From Pelargonium cotyledonis (taxonomy: Eukaryota; Streptophyta; Magnoliopsida; Geraniales; Geraniaceae), in assembly GCA_036897625.1 (NCBI GenBank), contig JAYMTA010001149.1, forward strand, positions 1-21,511: a stretch of 21,511 bases of DNA, read 5' to 3'. This document shows, piece by piece, positions 8,843 to 21,303 of the stretch; positions within the stretch are counted from its first letter, which is position 1, and the number at the start of each line of letters is the position of its first letter. The notes beneath the pieces were generated by a model. That model had not been told where the DNA came from. It ran no database searches and worked only from the letters and a program-made list of their open reading frames with translations. The position numbers were made by a program, and so were the translations under genes.

Positions 8843-9321
8843 CCTGTACCCAATCATTTTATACAGATTTCTGAGTAATAACAAATGTTACTAAACTTAA
8901 TTTGATCAACCATCACAAGTATTTATGCATTATTTGTTATGGCCATCATTTCTTACATGTTCATCAATGACAAGACAATATATCAATATAGTGAAACATG
9001 CTACTACATGCTGAATCTATAGGTTCAATCCTAATAGCTTTGTTCTTTGTACTAACTGATCATAAATTACTAGTCAATTGATCTGCTCTTTTAGGTAAAG
9101 CACTGCATCTCCTAAAGGAAAAGCAAAAACTTAACTGAAAAATGAGAACTTATAATGTATATATATAATTATGTATATAAATTTCTGGGAGTAATTGATG
9201 AATCTACGCTGAAAGTGCAAAAACTAATCCAAACTATATTTTTCTCCCTTTATTAGCTACTCTCTGATTCCTAACTAAATAAAACCTGATATCATAGGCA
9301 AGTAGGTAACCTCCCCATTCG
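8843..9321. other. Convergent intergenic region (3' ends of ELI1-like and HOS15)
   Basis: The 479 bp between the two stop codons must hold both 3' UTRs and both polyadenylation regions. It is AT-rich with a TA-rich patch at about 9158-9182. No ORF, RNA gene or repeat is recognised. Overlapping 3' ends of the two transcripts are possible given the short distance. Confidence 0.6.
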
Positions 9322-12300
9322 TTACATTCTGAAATCAAGAACACAGACTGTGTTGTTGGCAAAACAGGCCGCAATCTTGTCACCTTCTTTGTTCCAGCAG
9401 ACTTCGAATATACCCCCATCGCCAGCATATGTTTTCACGATTTTGCCTTCCTTCAGTGACCAGATATTTATTGATTTATCAAGAGAACCACTGGCCAAAT
9501 ACTCGCCATTTGGGCTGAATGCAACTGAGTATACGGGTTCCCTGGTTGTTCAATAGACATTTCAACATAAAATTAGATGAAAACTACAAGTACGAAAGCA
9601 ATGTAGTAGCGAAGAAGAGGGGGGGAAGAGAGCAATTATTTCAACAAACTATGTTGTGGCATAATTAGTAATCAGTGAGCAAGTTCCATACTTGTGTCCA
9701 TCTAAGGTGCAGAGAAGTTTCCCGAGTTCCACATCCCATAGCTTCACTGTTGAATCAAATGAAGCACTGCACAAAAAGAAACGTAAGTATGGTTATTAGA
9801 TAAAGGAACATGAGAACAGAATTTAAGGCCTTTAAATTAACATAATTGTAACATCCCTATGAAACGTTGACTTGTCTGCTAGTGAACTTTCAACACTTGC
9901 TTACTGTGCTTTCTGAAAAAATGAGGCAATATTGTTCGCCTAAGCTAATGGTGTGAAAAAAATAATTTGTATGAATGACTGTTGAGGATATAAGAAGTCT
10001 TCGCTGTGAGTTTGTTCAAGGATGATTTCTCCAAGACTCAAATCCTCAAACTCATCTTCCACCATTGAGGGAAATCAGCTTATTTCACCATGTTTCATGG
10101 ATTGCAAACTCAGCTTCTTCATTTTTTTTTCTGGAGCTCTTAACATTTAGCAATCAATCTTACCTGATCAAAAAATTATCCAGTTTGGTAATATGTAGAT
10201 GCATTATCCAGCCAAAAGAATCAAGACTGTTGAATTGCTTGAATGCAAGGGGATTGGAGTTCAGACAACTTTGAACTATGACTATAGGAAATGCCCAACT
10301 TCAGAATTTTGCAGCATAAAAATTTATTGGTCATCTCATATAGGTTGGCTGGCAGCAAACAAAATGGTTTATGATATTTATGCCTAGTTAAATTTGTTGC
10401 TACTAGCACAAAATTATAGAATTACACATAAGCAATAACAATGAACTAAGAACACCAAGCAGCAACATATTTACCTTGCTAGCACTAACTGCTGGTTAGG
10501 ATTGTTTGTACCCGCCCCGGTTGGACTCCATCTAATAGTGTATATCTCCTGCAAAAACAATACAATGTTAGCAAGGGCAATACAATGAGCGTACAGAAGA
10601 ACATATACATGCACAAACAAAATGAGAATTTTAAAGGAAAAGAAAACTACAATGGTACCTTAGTATGCTCCCTTAAGTCATGAACATACTTGTCCTGCTT
10701 CATGCTCCAGATCTGCATCATGACTATATATAAGCAGCCGACCCAATAAAACATCATTTTATATTGCTAAGGTTTAAAATATGAGAAATAAGAGAAGGAT
10801 GTGTGATTTGATTGATGAGGTAAATCCTCTTCTAAAACAAGACATAAGAAACTAATAAGAAAAATGTAAGGAACTTCAGGTATCGGAGAAATCAAACATA
10901 CATGTAAAGGAGCTTGATATATGTGAATTGATAAAAAGAAAGTCACGAGGGCAGCAGATATTACCTTGGCAGTGATATCGTCAGAGCAAGAGGCTAACAA
11001 TGAACCTGTAGGATCCCATTTGACACAATTAACTTCACCCTGGCATAACACAAAGTTCAAAAAGTGAGCACAAAAACCTGTATCATTCCTTTACTTCTTA
11101 ATGTAAGGGCGTACTAGAGAAAATATGATATGATAAAGTGGCAATATGCTAACGTACACATATTATGTGCATATGAACAATTTATTAGACTGAGTGATCT
11201 TAAACTCAACCAATAATAATAATTTAAACTCACATTTAAACTCACAAGCAACACAGGTCATATTGTAAGGATGCGTTCAATATGAATCTAAGAGCATTCA
11301 ATATGTTTCTGAAGCATAAAATTCAAAATCTTGATTGATATGGTATTCTTGTCATCAAGTAATGATGAGGAATAGTAGTCTAGAGTATCAAGGCACAAGG
11401 ACAGCCTTCTCATAGAGAAGCGTCTGTACGACTGTACCACTTAGCCTGGTGATAACAAATACAACACCCATGTAAATGTCAGAGGAGTTGGGTTCTTACA
11501 ACTCTCTAAAAGCCCAATAGCCAGAGCTCAACCAGATTACAGCTAATCAATTACTTTGAATCATTAAAAACATGAGCATTACTCAATTGATTTGGTTCAA
11601 TAGAAGGACATGAACCATTGTTTTTCATATAATAGTTCTACAGGGCTGATAGCCACAGCCCAACAATCAACAAGAACTCTAAATTAGGCTTTTTTTATCC
11701 CCACCTCAACATTACATGAGCCAATGATTCGTTTCAGGAGAGAAACTGATGCTTATAGAATGAGAAATTATAGCATAAACAGACCTGATGCCCAGCAAAT
11801 ATCTTAGTTGGGCGGGTTTCTCCAATCTTGCAAACATAGATCATAGTGTCTGTGGAGCTCGTTGCAAATGAAACATTGTTACGCCAGTCCACATCTAGGG
11901 TTGGACCTAATAGATAGCACAAACATACAAGTTTAAACGCAAAGAACCATATATATTTCTTAGGAACTAATGCTTCACATCCAATTCAATGTGGCACCTG
12001 AATGAAATTCAAATTGTTGTTTCCATTCTTGTGACTTCACATCCCATACAATTGCAGTTTTGTCGCAGCTACCAGTAAGAAGATAATCACCCTTCTTGTT
12101 CCACTTCAGAGAAAATATGGGACCCTTGTGTTTGCTTAGGGAAGCCCTTAGTTCACCTGGACAACAACACCAAGATCAGTAGATCCAGCCAAAACATCAT
12201 TATAGTTACTACAATCAATTACCTATATAACCCAAACATACTAACAAATTTCGGGAAAAAGACCAATGTAAGTAATGCATAAAGGTGTATTGTTAATTAA

Positions 12301-15300
12301 AATCTTGTGAAAAATAGAAGAAAAAAAATACATAGATGAACTTTCCAGACTAAAGCAGCCTTGTCAAACAGGACAAGAGACAATATATAATAACAATCAA
12401 CAACCATACCTCTTCCCCAACCAAGTTACTCATTTCACCTAATAGTGGGTAACCTTCAATACAATATCCATGTCAGAGATCCAAAAGACTCTAAAAATGT
12501 TATGAATATGATTCAAAAGAGTTCAATAACATACCAACAAAAAATATTGAAATATATATATATGTATAACTGTTCCAATACTACCACATCCAAATACACC
12601 GCCACCAGGCAGTTATTTTTAATTTTCTAGACATAGTATCCATTAACTATGCATATTGATCCAGCCAGTAGAAATTTCTTTAATAGATAGAAATTTCAGT
12701 TACATCATCAAAATCAGTGACACCAATGAATTTACTGCTCTTTGCAAGTTTTGTGCGACACAACTCTGAATATGGTTCCAGAGGTTTTCCTGTTCCCTGC
12801 TATCTTCAACAACAAGATCTTCACACAACTAATCACATGTGGACATCATTGCATGTACTATTCTTAAACAGACTTTATCAGCAAGGGGAAAAACCTTACT
12901 ATAGTGTCTTACCGTTTGTAGCCCAAATCCTAGCCTGCCCATCATATGAACCAGTAGCAAGTAATGTCCCTTCACTCTGCAGAAAAGGCCAAGTCTTGAC
13001 TATTCAGGAACAATGAAATGGTTTACACAGAAAAAAAAATGCAGCAATGTAACCATAGACTTGGCCAACTACTGGATGGTGTATTGACATCTTAAGCATT
13101 AATTTCTAGATTTTACAACAGCTAGCAAAAATAAAATAACAAAAATAATAGTGACGACCATAATGTTGGTATAATAAGAGGATAATGGGTGCTATTATCC
13201 CCAACCCACTATTCTCCTCCCATTTTTAGTGTAACGTTTAATAACCAATTAATGCATTCACTACCCAGAATCACCTCTACCTCCTTCACTACCTCCACAT
13301 TTAGCACCACAATCAAAGTATAACAACAAAAGCGCAGTTTCGTTGTGGTTGGATTGGGGTAAACTAAACTAAACCAAAGAACTGAACTATCAAAACAGTA
13401 CATGAGAGAATCCTTCCTGTTCACGTGAGAGAAGTCGATCTCCCAATTGATGTGGAATAACAAAAGGCTAACAACCACCATGCTCTCAATTACAATCTTT
13501 ACCTCCCTTCTTTAACAGTATACTTCTTGATTCACTTTGAGCACTACCTCAATTCATTGGAGCCAACTTGTGAGCTAATGCTATCATTGTAATCAGCCTT
13601 CCAATATTGGATAATATAATGAGATATAACATACTAGTATACAAGATAACCTCAGAATAACTATGTTCTATCAATTACTAATTACCAAAAAAAAAAATTT
13701 AAGTGAAACTCACATTCCAGTCAAGCGTTGTGACATCTTTACTCTTCTCATTTGTTCGACCCTTAACATGCTTCAGCACTAGCACATTAGAAGGACCATT
13801 CTGTGGAGCAAATCTACAGGGTCCATCTGCTATTGTCCAAATACGAGCTGTTGAATCTCCAGACCTAAAAATTGAAGCAATAAGATTAAAGCATAATGCG
13901 TAAGATTCCAAAAGAACACTTTACACATGCATAATTTGGACTCATTATCATCAAGACCGACAAGCAAGATCAATAAGCAAGATTTAATAATTGTCAAACA
14001 GTTCCTTCATTTGCATTTTGCATACACCCTATCGGAAATTGGATGTTTCCCTTTACCATTTAGTCTGTCTGAAAACAAATGTCACATTCTTAATTGAAGA
14101 CTTCCGACAAGATATGTAACTTATCGGTACTCCACTAATTTCTTATTATACATGCTAGTCGAATTAAACAAAGATATATATTAGATGTTGACAACTGTAC
14201 TTAAAATTTTATACTTTCAGATCAGGTCAAATAACTTAACGCTTACTAATATCCAAACTCTGCAAGTAAAAAGATATCAGTTGTTTGGACCACCATGCAA
14301 CAGGTACACATTAATTGTCTGTACCTGAACACATTTGGCATTGATAGTATTATAATTAATAAACTTGATTTTACTCCATTTTGAAATAAAATACACGTTC
14401 GGCTTTAGATACGAAGCAATTCATGAAAAAACCTCAAATAAACATAATGTTGTTTATTCATAACAACAAATTCTTCTACTTTAAATGAACTATAATATTA
14501 ATATTTACTGTTCAGATATTCAGATTTGGAGCAATTACATACCCTGATGCAAGAAGTGAACCAGCGGGACTCCATGCACAAGCACAAACCTGTAAAACAA
14601 GAGGGGGAAAGGCAAATTGTAAGGCATTTATTGAGGTATGGCAAAATTGTATATAGGAACAAAACCTCGGAAGTTCAATGAGGAAATACGAGACATGTCC
14701 AAACCTCAGAAGTATGTCCTTCCAAAATTGTCACATCAGAACTAGGAATTTCACTTGACTGAAAGGTAGAAGTTGTAGAGATATCCATAGGCTCTGGTCC
14801 TATTAAACACATCCCAAGTTTTAGAGATAAAATTAGGGAAAGTAATGTATAGTGTGCTCGAGAAACACAGGAATATTTTATACAATAATCAATTAGTAGT
14901 TTAGGAGGCCAGATAGATAATACATCATATTATTCATCACACAAATATGTTAAATAAATATCCACTGAAAGTTCTCATGATCTCATCATGATCGTTGCTT
15001 GTGACTAGTATAGGAATTTACAAGCAATTGTAACTACCAATCCTTCCTTTGGCAAATCATTAATGAATTAATTAAAAGGTTCGCTAATGCTTGTCTTAAT
15101 TCCTACGTCATTCAATAATTTACCAAATAAGCATTTTCAGTGAACCTCCTCTTTAAGAATCAAAGAAAATATTTAGCAGATATGTCTCATTCCTCAACAA
15201 AAGCAGCAAAGCATATGACGATATGAAAAGCAAAATTCTCTATTAGGTTTTACATTACGCACGTGCTTAGGGATAGGGACATAGTTACATGGACCGCGTA

Positions 15301-18300
15301 ACGTTTTGATACGCGTTACAAAAACGAGAATGTGAAACATTAGAAGGTCCGGGACGTAGAACAGTAGGGGTAGCCTTATTCGAAACGCAAAACGTTTATC
15401 CAAACGGTGTAATAACTTCATAAAATAATAAATATATAATAAAGTAACTCTTATAAAAAAATCCTAGTTGATACACAATTTTCATCCGGTTTGTACCACA
15501 AACCACTCTTGTTGTCGTCTATTAGGTGATTTGGATAAAAACACTTGAGTTCGTGACACGAATTGGCTTCCAACACTTATGTTATCACAAAAATCCTACA
15601 ATAGAGAACACGCACTATGTGAAGACAAGTGAGTTGCACTGGAATTTACCTCAGGAATAAAAGTAAGAACTTCAAATAGTGAATCAAGCGTTCCAAAAGG
15701 TAAAGTGTGGAGTGAATGGAATGACCAAACCTTGGACTTATTGGAGTATTAGTGGGGGATTTGCTCATCTCTAATTGGTTGAGGTGAGGTGTCTCCTTAA
15801 ATATGATTGGTAGAGAGGTAATAAGGGTTTCAATGTGATTAGAAAACCCTAAATACGTTGAACCAAGTCATAAGACAAAATTAGGGCTAATCATGGGCCG
15901 AATCTAGGCTAGAAAACACATCTTGGGGCGGCGTAGGCCACAACGGTGGGGACGAGGTAAGCAACCTATAGTCGTGCATCCCATGCCACGGTCGTGCGCC
16001 AGCTTGGTGATGTTGTTTTGTTGTTGTCGTCCATTTTTTAGTAGGCCCTACCTCGGCGGTGGACATGGTGATCTCCAATAGGTACAATTTATTATGTATC
16101 ATAGGTTTAGGAATATGCGATAGAATTAGGAATCAATGTGTTTTAGGTAAGTTCAAAATTAGAATTTGTTTTATTTTAGATTAATTATTAATTGTACAAA
16201 TCATTAATTATAAAAAAAATTTAAATAGATGCACCGAAATAAAATGAAAAAACACATTATACACACACACGCACAAAAGCTATAGAATATGTTCTTTAGG
16301 TGAGTGTCGCACTTCTTCAATTCTTTTAAGTCATGCAACGCATCCATGGCTCTCCACTATAACAGTGTGTGGTTGTGTTCTTCACTTCAATTCTCTATTT
16401 CTTCGCTTTGATTCTCTTCACAGCACCATCAAGCTTCTTATTTTCTCTTTTCAAACATCCATCCTTCTTCATACACCATTATCCTTCTATTTCCAATATT
16501 CAACTTATTTGCTCACAAATAGTCGATGCGAGCCGCACCATTCTCTGGATTTTCGTCCTTCCTCTGAACTAGAGCATCAAATTTGACATGCCTACGTGAC
16601 AGCATTCCACGATCCAAAAAGGGAATCACTCCTCAATGAGAGATTTCCGGTGACTAAAGATAGGGAAACCTCAATTTATATTACAACACTTTATGAATGT
16701 TAAAAATCGCATAGTTTGCTAGTTGTGACTCGGTAAGCGAAATGATGCAAACTAAGTCACAAAACATTAGACTCCAACAAAATACTTTCCTTTTTTTTAT
16801 TCATACACTAAATTTAAAATCATTCGCATTGCATAGAATTTGGTAATTCTAGTTGTAAGTCTAGTAATATTAAGTATTAGCTCAACATGAAATGTGATTA
16901 ATCTCTTTGTTAGTAACATGTAAGCTCGTGGTTGCCCAATAGAAAAATAGGTATAGGTAAACCCGTATATCTTTTACTTGATGCAAGGACTATCCTTCTT
17001 TTTCTACTACTGGCATACCTTTCTCACAAAACTATATTCCACACTATATAAAGATTTTGATTTCCTAATTCTTATACAAAGGCAATAACAACACATTTCA
17101 TATCCTAGCAGATTTCTTAATTCTACTAACAGTTTCAAAGTAGCATACTACTTCCCACACATTAAGAGTATAATGATTCAAATGGAACCCTGTAGTTACA
17201 AAGCGATGTTGTAGTGAAATAGCAAGTATCCTTAATAATAGACGATGTTGGGAAAAAGAAGGCAATAGTACTAAATATGCATGATGTGAAGTTTAAACAT
17301 AAGCGCATAAAATTCAATCCATAATAATAATAATAATTAAAAAAAAAAAACAAAGGCTAAAGAATAACACAAAATGTTGATAGAATACTAAAGTAAGAGA
17401 AACTTCACCTCCAGGAACTCCAATTTCTTCATGTTCAATATTAGTCTTATATTCTTGATCATCTGTAATCATCTCTTTGTTGGTATGATCCTCCATCTGC
17501 TTTTCTCGCTCTTTTTCCTTTTCCATCCTCTCCCTATCCTTTTCTCGTTCCTTATCCCTTTCTCTTTCTTTTTCCTTCTCTCGTTCCTTACCCCTTTCTC
17601 TTTCCTTTTCCTTCTCTCGTTCCTTCTCCCTGTCGCATTCCATCTCCTTTTCATGTCTTTCTTTCTCTCTTGCTCGAATGCGTTCTCCTTCATGTCCTCT
17701 TTCCAACTCTTTGTCTTTATCTTTATCTTTATCCTTTTGCAGATTTTTCCTCTTTTCTCTAATGATTTGTCGCAGTTCATATACATCCTTTGTGATAAGG
17801 TCCAAAGGTTGTAAGAATGAGAAATCTTCCTCCACATCTACATCACTCTGACAAGCTTAAAACAAACATTGATCAATATATATTCTTCAGTGTACAAACT
17901 AGAAAAGTACTTGACGAGACAACGTTACATATAAGCAATGCAAATCAAAGAGTGAAGCATTCTAACATTACTCAAGTTTGCTTCCATCTCCAAATACTGC
18001 AGTCCTTTTTGTATAAAGGTAATAAGTGCACCAGGTGGGACCAAATTACCATCAATGGTGCATTTGTTAATACCAGCCTCATATCCTAGAGCAAAAGCCG
18101 AATGTGTAAAACCTGCAAAAAAATGACACATGTAAGAATCTAAACCCTTGCACCAATTGCTATAATTTCCTACCATACTATCTATGCAAGAAAAAACAAA
18201 CAAGTCATTTCCCAAACTGTGTTGTGGTCAGATACATGAATCATTTAGTAAAACTCTCAGCAGCACTGTCTACCAAACAACTATACAAGTAATATGTCAT

Positions 18301-19141
18301 AATGGGATTTCCCTTAGGCTATCCCAACACAAATGACAAATAAAAATTGTTCACATATCCAATTTCCACATCTATCGGATCAAATTTGAAAAATACAAGA
18401 AAGGCATGTGCTTGGAAATCCAAAAATAAAAATAAAAATAAAAAATCATTAAGCATTCACGAAAACCTCTATTGTTCTGCTTCAGGTCATCTTGGCAACA
18501 TGAGATTAGGAGCAATGACAGAAATGTTTAGTCAAAACAATAAAAATGCTTCAAAGATTACAATCAGAGTGTGACTCATAACAACATTGTGTCAACAAAT
18601 TAACTTTAGCACGTATCAGAAAGCTCGGACCTACTAGGCAGCATGTTTCAGGCCAACATAGAAATTCAGCGTCTAAACTATCTCTTTAGCAGCTCAATTT
18701 GCTTTCCAAGTCAACATTAACCATTCTAGAAATTACCATGACCATGATTAAAAATACCAAGCAATTACATACCCAATGGGCACTCTGCTTTCAAGCAAAA
18801 TTCAGAATTAAGCCTAAAGTTATAGCCTTCGAGCCCTAGCCAAATCCTAAACTAGTCCTAAAGTAACCAATTACCATAAACTATTCAAAAACTTCCATCA
18901 CCAGCTTCAAATTGGTAAATTGCACAAACCCTATATCAATTATCTGCATATATACATACAATCAAAACAGGAAAAGGACAGAATGCCTATCTGATATGAA
19001 CGAAAAAACTGGGGAAAAATCTGATACGAAATCAGAACGATAATAGAGAATGAGAGGTGTTGGGCATTGTAAGAACTCACCTGATTCTTGAAGGTAGCGG
19101 AACACGAGGTAATTCAACTCAACAGATGTGATCGAGGTCAT
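9322..19141 (-). CDS. HOS15: LisH and WD40-repeat protein HOS15 (TBL1-type chromatin and E3 adaptor), 14 coding exons
   Basis: Coding exons on the minus strand: 19141-19081, 18112-17967, 17847-17409, 14799-14705, 14589-14543, 13864-13714, 12976-12913, 12156-11998, 11906-11785, 11039-10965, 10712-10659, 10548-10475, 9766-9692, 9541-9322. All introns are GT-AG, phases agree throughout, and the sum is 1782 nt, giving 593 residues (Arabidopsis HOS15 has 613). A LisH domain ([20 protein letters not shown]) covers about residues 6-38. A highly charged Lys/Glu/Arg coiled coil covers about 99-190. WD40 repeats (seven to eight) run from about 238 ([16 protein letters not shown]) to the end (VCVLDFRM). 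In Arabidopsis HOS15 is nuclear. It works with the histone deacetylase HDA9 and as a CUL4-DDB1 substrate receptor in cold, drought and flowering responses. The start is the ATG followed by TSITSVELN. One WD repeat reads SDDITAKIW where I recall SDDSTAKIW in Arabidopsis. Intron 3 is unusually long at 2.6 kb. Confidence 0.94.
14800..17408. other. Intron 3 of HOS15, 2.6 kb, with unassigned inserted-looking sequence
   Basis: The other introns range from 91 to 968 bp, so this one is an outlier. Its middle part differs in texture. Around 15240-15420 is a CpG-rich patch with repeated CGCGTAAC/CGCGTTAC-like words. Around 15880-16080 is a GC-richer patch. A pyrimidine-rich, leader-like tract follows at about 16370-16530. 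This suggests one or more old mobile-element insertions, but I could not find terminal repeats or target duplications, so I assign no family. The open frames at 15194-15421, 15887-16102 and 16365-16586 have no recognisable product. Confidence 0.45.
17490..17760. repeat. Polypyrimidine/polypurine low-complexity tract inside HOS15 exon 3
   Basis: The plus strand is almost wholly C and T, with CTTTTTC, TCTCGTTCC and TTATCTT words repeated. It encodes the charged KE/KD/RE coiled coil on the minus strand. Near-repeats such as CTCGTTCCTTA recur at roughly 60-base intervals, suggesting expansion by slippage or unequal exchange. Residue composition is conserved in HOS15 proteins but length varies, so copy-number differences between alleles are likely. 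Confidence 0.8.
18422..18446. repeat. (AAAAAT)n simple repeat in HOS15 intron 1
   Basis: Four or so tandem AAAAAT units on the plus strand. It is a short microsatellite within intron 1 with no evident function. Confidence 0.75.
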
Positions 19142-19749
19142 CGTCACAGAGATTGAGATTTCAACGGCTGTGGAAGGAGCTCAGAGGATCATGTAGCTAC
19201 TCGTAGACTGTCGCCGCCGGTGAGAAGATTTTTCTAGAATTGGGGCTAAGAGAATCGGAAACGGAGGAGAAGTCTCTGGAGGTATGAGACCTTAATTTGT
19301 TTTCACTTATCGACGCCATTTTTTTTTATATTTTTTTAACGGTGTTGCGCCCTCTCCAGCCACTAGAATCATGCCATTTGGCAAATCCAAATAATAATAG
19401 AAAGGAAAAGTGATTTTTTATTTTTTTTAAAAAATATAAGCGTAATTTGTTCAATTCTTAGCTATGCAAAGAAAATTCAAGATCACAATGGAAATTAGAG
19501 GTGGCCAAGGTTCTCGATTGCTTCCTTAACACTTCCTCTGAAAAAGAATGGAGGTACTTGAGGGTGCGGGCAAGAAAAGGTTATATCTAGAGGTGATAAA
19601 AGTTCGGACCGGATTTACAATTATCGAGTGACCGATTTTAAGCATAAAATACATTTTTTATGCGAGTATATCTTATCCAAAAGTCTTACACTTTACCTTA
19701 CCCAATTTTTCGAGTAGACAAGTTCATACCCAAATCTACTAAAAAAATA
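19142..19749. other. 5' leader and upstream region of HOS15
   Basis: The first 150 bases or so upstream of the HOS15 start are relatively GC-rich and probably hold the 5' UTR and core promoter on the minus strand. Beyond about 19310 the sequence becomes T- and A-rich. I see no clear TATA box at a fixed distance and no ORF. The part from about 19590 to the MITE reads like repetitive DNA but cannot be assigned. Confidence 0.45.
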
Positions 19750-20012
19750 CTCATTCCGTCCTAAAATGAGTGTTTTGTTTCCATTTTTTACAAAAATTAA
19801 GAATTACAAAATAATTTAGTGTGTTTTCAATATAACCCTCACTTTCCCCATGTGCACCTCATGTGCACCTATGTGCAGATTTGCCCATATACATAAGTGA
19901 TAAGGATAATATGTGAATAACACTAATATAATAATATAAAAATAGAAAGAAGACACTCATTTTGGGACAAAAAAATTAAACAAACAAGACACTTATTTTT
20001 GGACGGAGGAAG
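19750..20012. mobile_element. Stowaway-type MITE (Tc1/mariner)
   Basis: The element is 263 bp and flanked by TA on both sides (19748-19749 and 20013-20014), the Stowaway target duplication. The left end reads CTCATTCCGTCCTAAAATGA and the reversed right end reads CTTCCTCCGTCCAAAAATAA. They agree at 25 of the first 31 bases and match the family terminus CTCCCTCCGTCCC. There is no coding capacity, so it would need a mariner transposase in trans. An extra copy of the right-terminal motif lies just inside the right end (19952-19968), 36 bases from the terminal one. Divergence of the two ends suggests an old insertion. Confidence 0.88.
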
Positions 20013-20013
20013 T

Positions 20014-20320
20014 ATTAAATTTCATTGTTGGGCTACATACAATGGTTTGGTCTTTCAATCTTACTAGTAGGATTTCACTTACATCATTATATGTAGCAAC
20101 TTTATTTTTTCTTTTATATGTGAGCTTGACACATACACAATTCGGAGCTTTATACAAATTATGGATCAAAACTTGATCTGATGCTATGTTAATGTCATGT
20201 TAAATTTCAATATTTGGTCACATACAAAGCCTTGAGCTACCACTACTAAAATGTCAACATTATAGTGAGATTTCACTTACATCATTTTATATAGTAATTT
20301 TACTTTATAATTTTTCAATA
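20014..20320. repeat. Diverged direct duplication, two units of about 110 bp
   Basis: A segment beginning ATTAAATTTCATTG at 20014, with GGCTACATACAA and GATTTCACTTACATCATT (20071-20088), recurs from about 20199 as GTTAAATTTCAATA, GGTCACATACAA and GATTTCACTTACATCATT (20269-20286). The offset grows from 185 to 198 bases because of small indels. This could be an old tandem duplication or the remains of a repeat-bearing element. The Stowaway MITE abuts the first unit. Confidence 0.65.
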
Positions 20321-21300
20321 TGAGATAACATCTACTTCAACAAAATACCTCCCAGTACATTCCATTTTGTCATCTCTAGTTAGACCGTTGCAAGCATGTA
20401 CTAGTGCATTAGTTTGGCCAGTGCTATTATATGTTTATTTTGAGGGGAAAGAGAATCTATTTTCACAGCATCTCCTAATTTCGTAATGGGTGGATTTGAT
20501 AGCATGCTTATGTTTTTTATGTGTCTCTATCCCCGCATGTTACATATTGTTTTCTCTATCTATCGGTAAATTATTTGAATTATTTTAAAAAATTCACAAA
20601 TAATAGAAAAACACTAAAACTTACCATTGTTAGCAACAATTCAACTTATAGACATTTTGTAATTATATGAAACACATTATTCTGGTTGTAATTACGTGCG
20701 AAATGTGACAACCTTATTTAAAAATGAAGTGAGTAAATGTTCCACAAATTTAACATTGAATTTATCAAATCATGCAACTTGTTCATGTGAAGATTTATTG
20801 GTCCTCGCATATGTTAAAAGTAATACTATTACTTATACATGTACAACAGTTACTCACGTTGAAATCCATATCAAAATTCAAGTTTTGTATTATTTTATTA
20901 CTTGTTCCCTAATTTTAATGCACTTTTTATGTTTTCAATAAAAAATAAATAATATAAAAATATGTAAAAAGTGTAATAATTGATCTTTAATATGTACTAT
21001 AATATGTTAGAAAAATCTTTAATAAGTTTATTTTTATATTGTTGACTATCCTTTGATAACAGTAAGTGTAGATTTGTACAAGATAATCAAACTTTGCCTT
21101 GTTGAGTGAAGTAATAAGATGCATTAAAATGACCATTTATCCTTTAAAAGTAGTTTTTTTTGTTGTTGGAATGTGGTAATATGTTAACCACTTATTTGCT
21201 TTAAGTATCAATAATATTAATGGTTTTCCTTTGAAAAACAAACATTAGAGTTTAGATTGGTAATAAATTTTAGTTGGTCACTATCATGCAAATAGCAACT
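20321..21300. other. Non-coding upstream region of the P450 gene
   Basis: AT-rich DNA with one short plus-strand open frame (20696-20941) that has no recognisable product. I see no RNA gene or clear transposon end. The last few hundred bases presumably contain the regulatory region of the P450 gene that starts at 21365. Confidence 0.5.
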
Positions 21301-21303
21301 CTC

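Noticed and set aside
9020-9035. GGTTCAATCC resembling a tRNA or SINE B box
   Set aside because: No A box lies at a suitable distance upstream and no cloverleaf can be drawn.
13180-13200. Inverted repeat GGATAAT...ATTATCC in HOS15 intron 6
   Set aside because: The stem is only 7 bp in AT-rich intronic DNA, which is expected by chance.
16365-16586. Plus-strand frames of 67 and 73 codons in HOS15 intron 3
   Set aside because: Two overlapping frames of pyrimidine-rich sequence with no domain and no conserved start; probably non-coding.
17431-17814. 127-codon plus-strand frame rich in Phe, Leu and Ser, resembling a membrane protein
   Set aside because: It is the complement of the Lys/Glu-rich HOS15 exon 3. 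The hydrophobic look is a by-product of the polypyrimidine tract.
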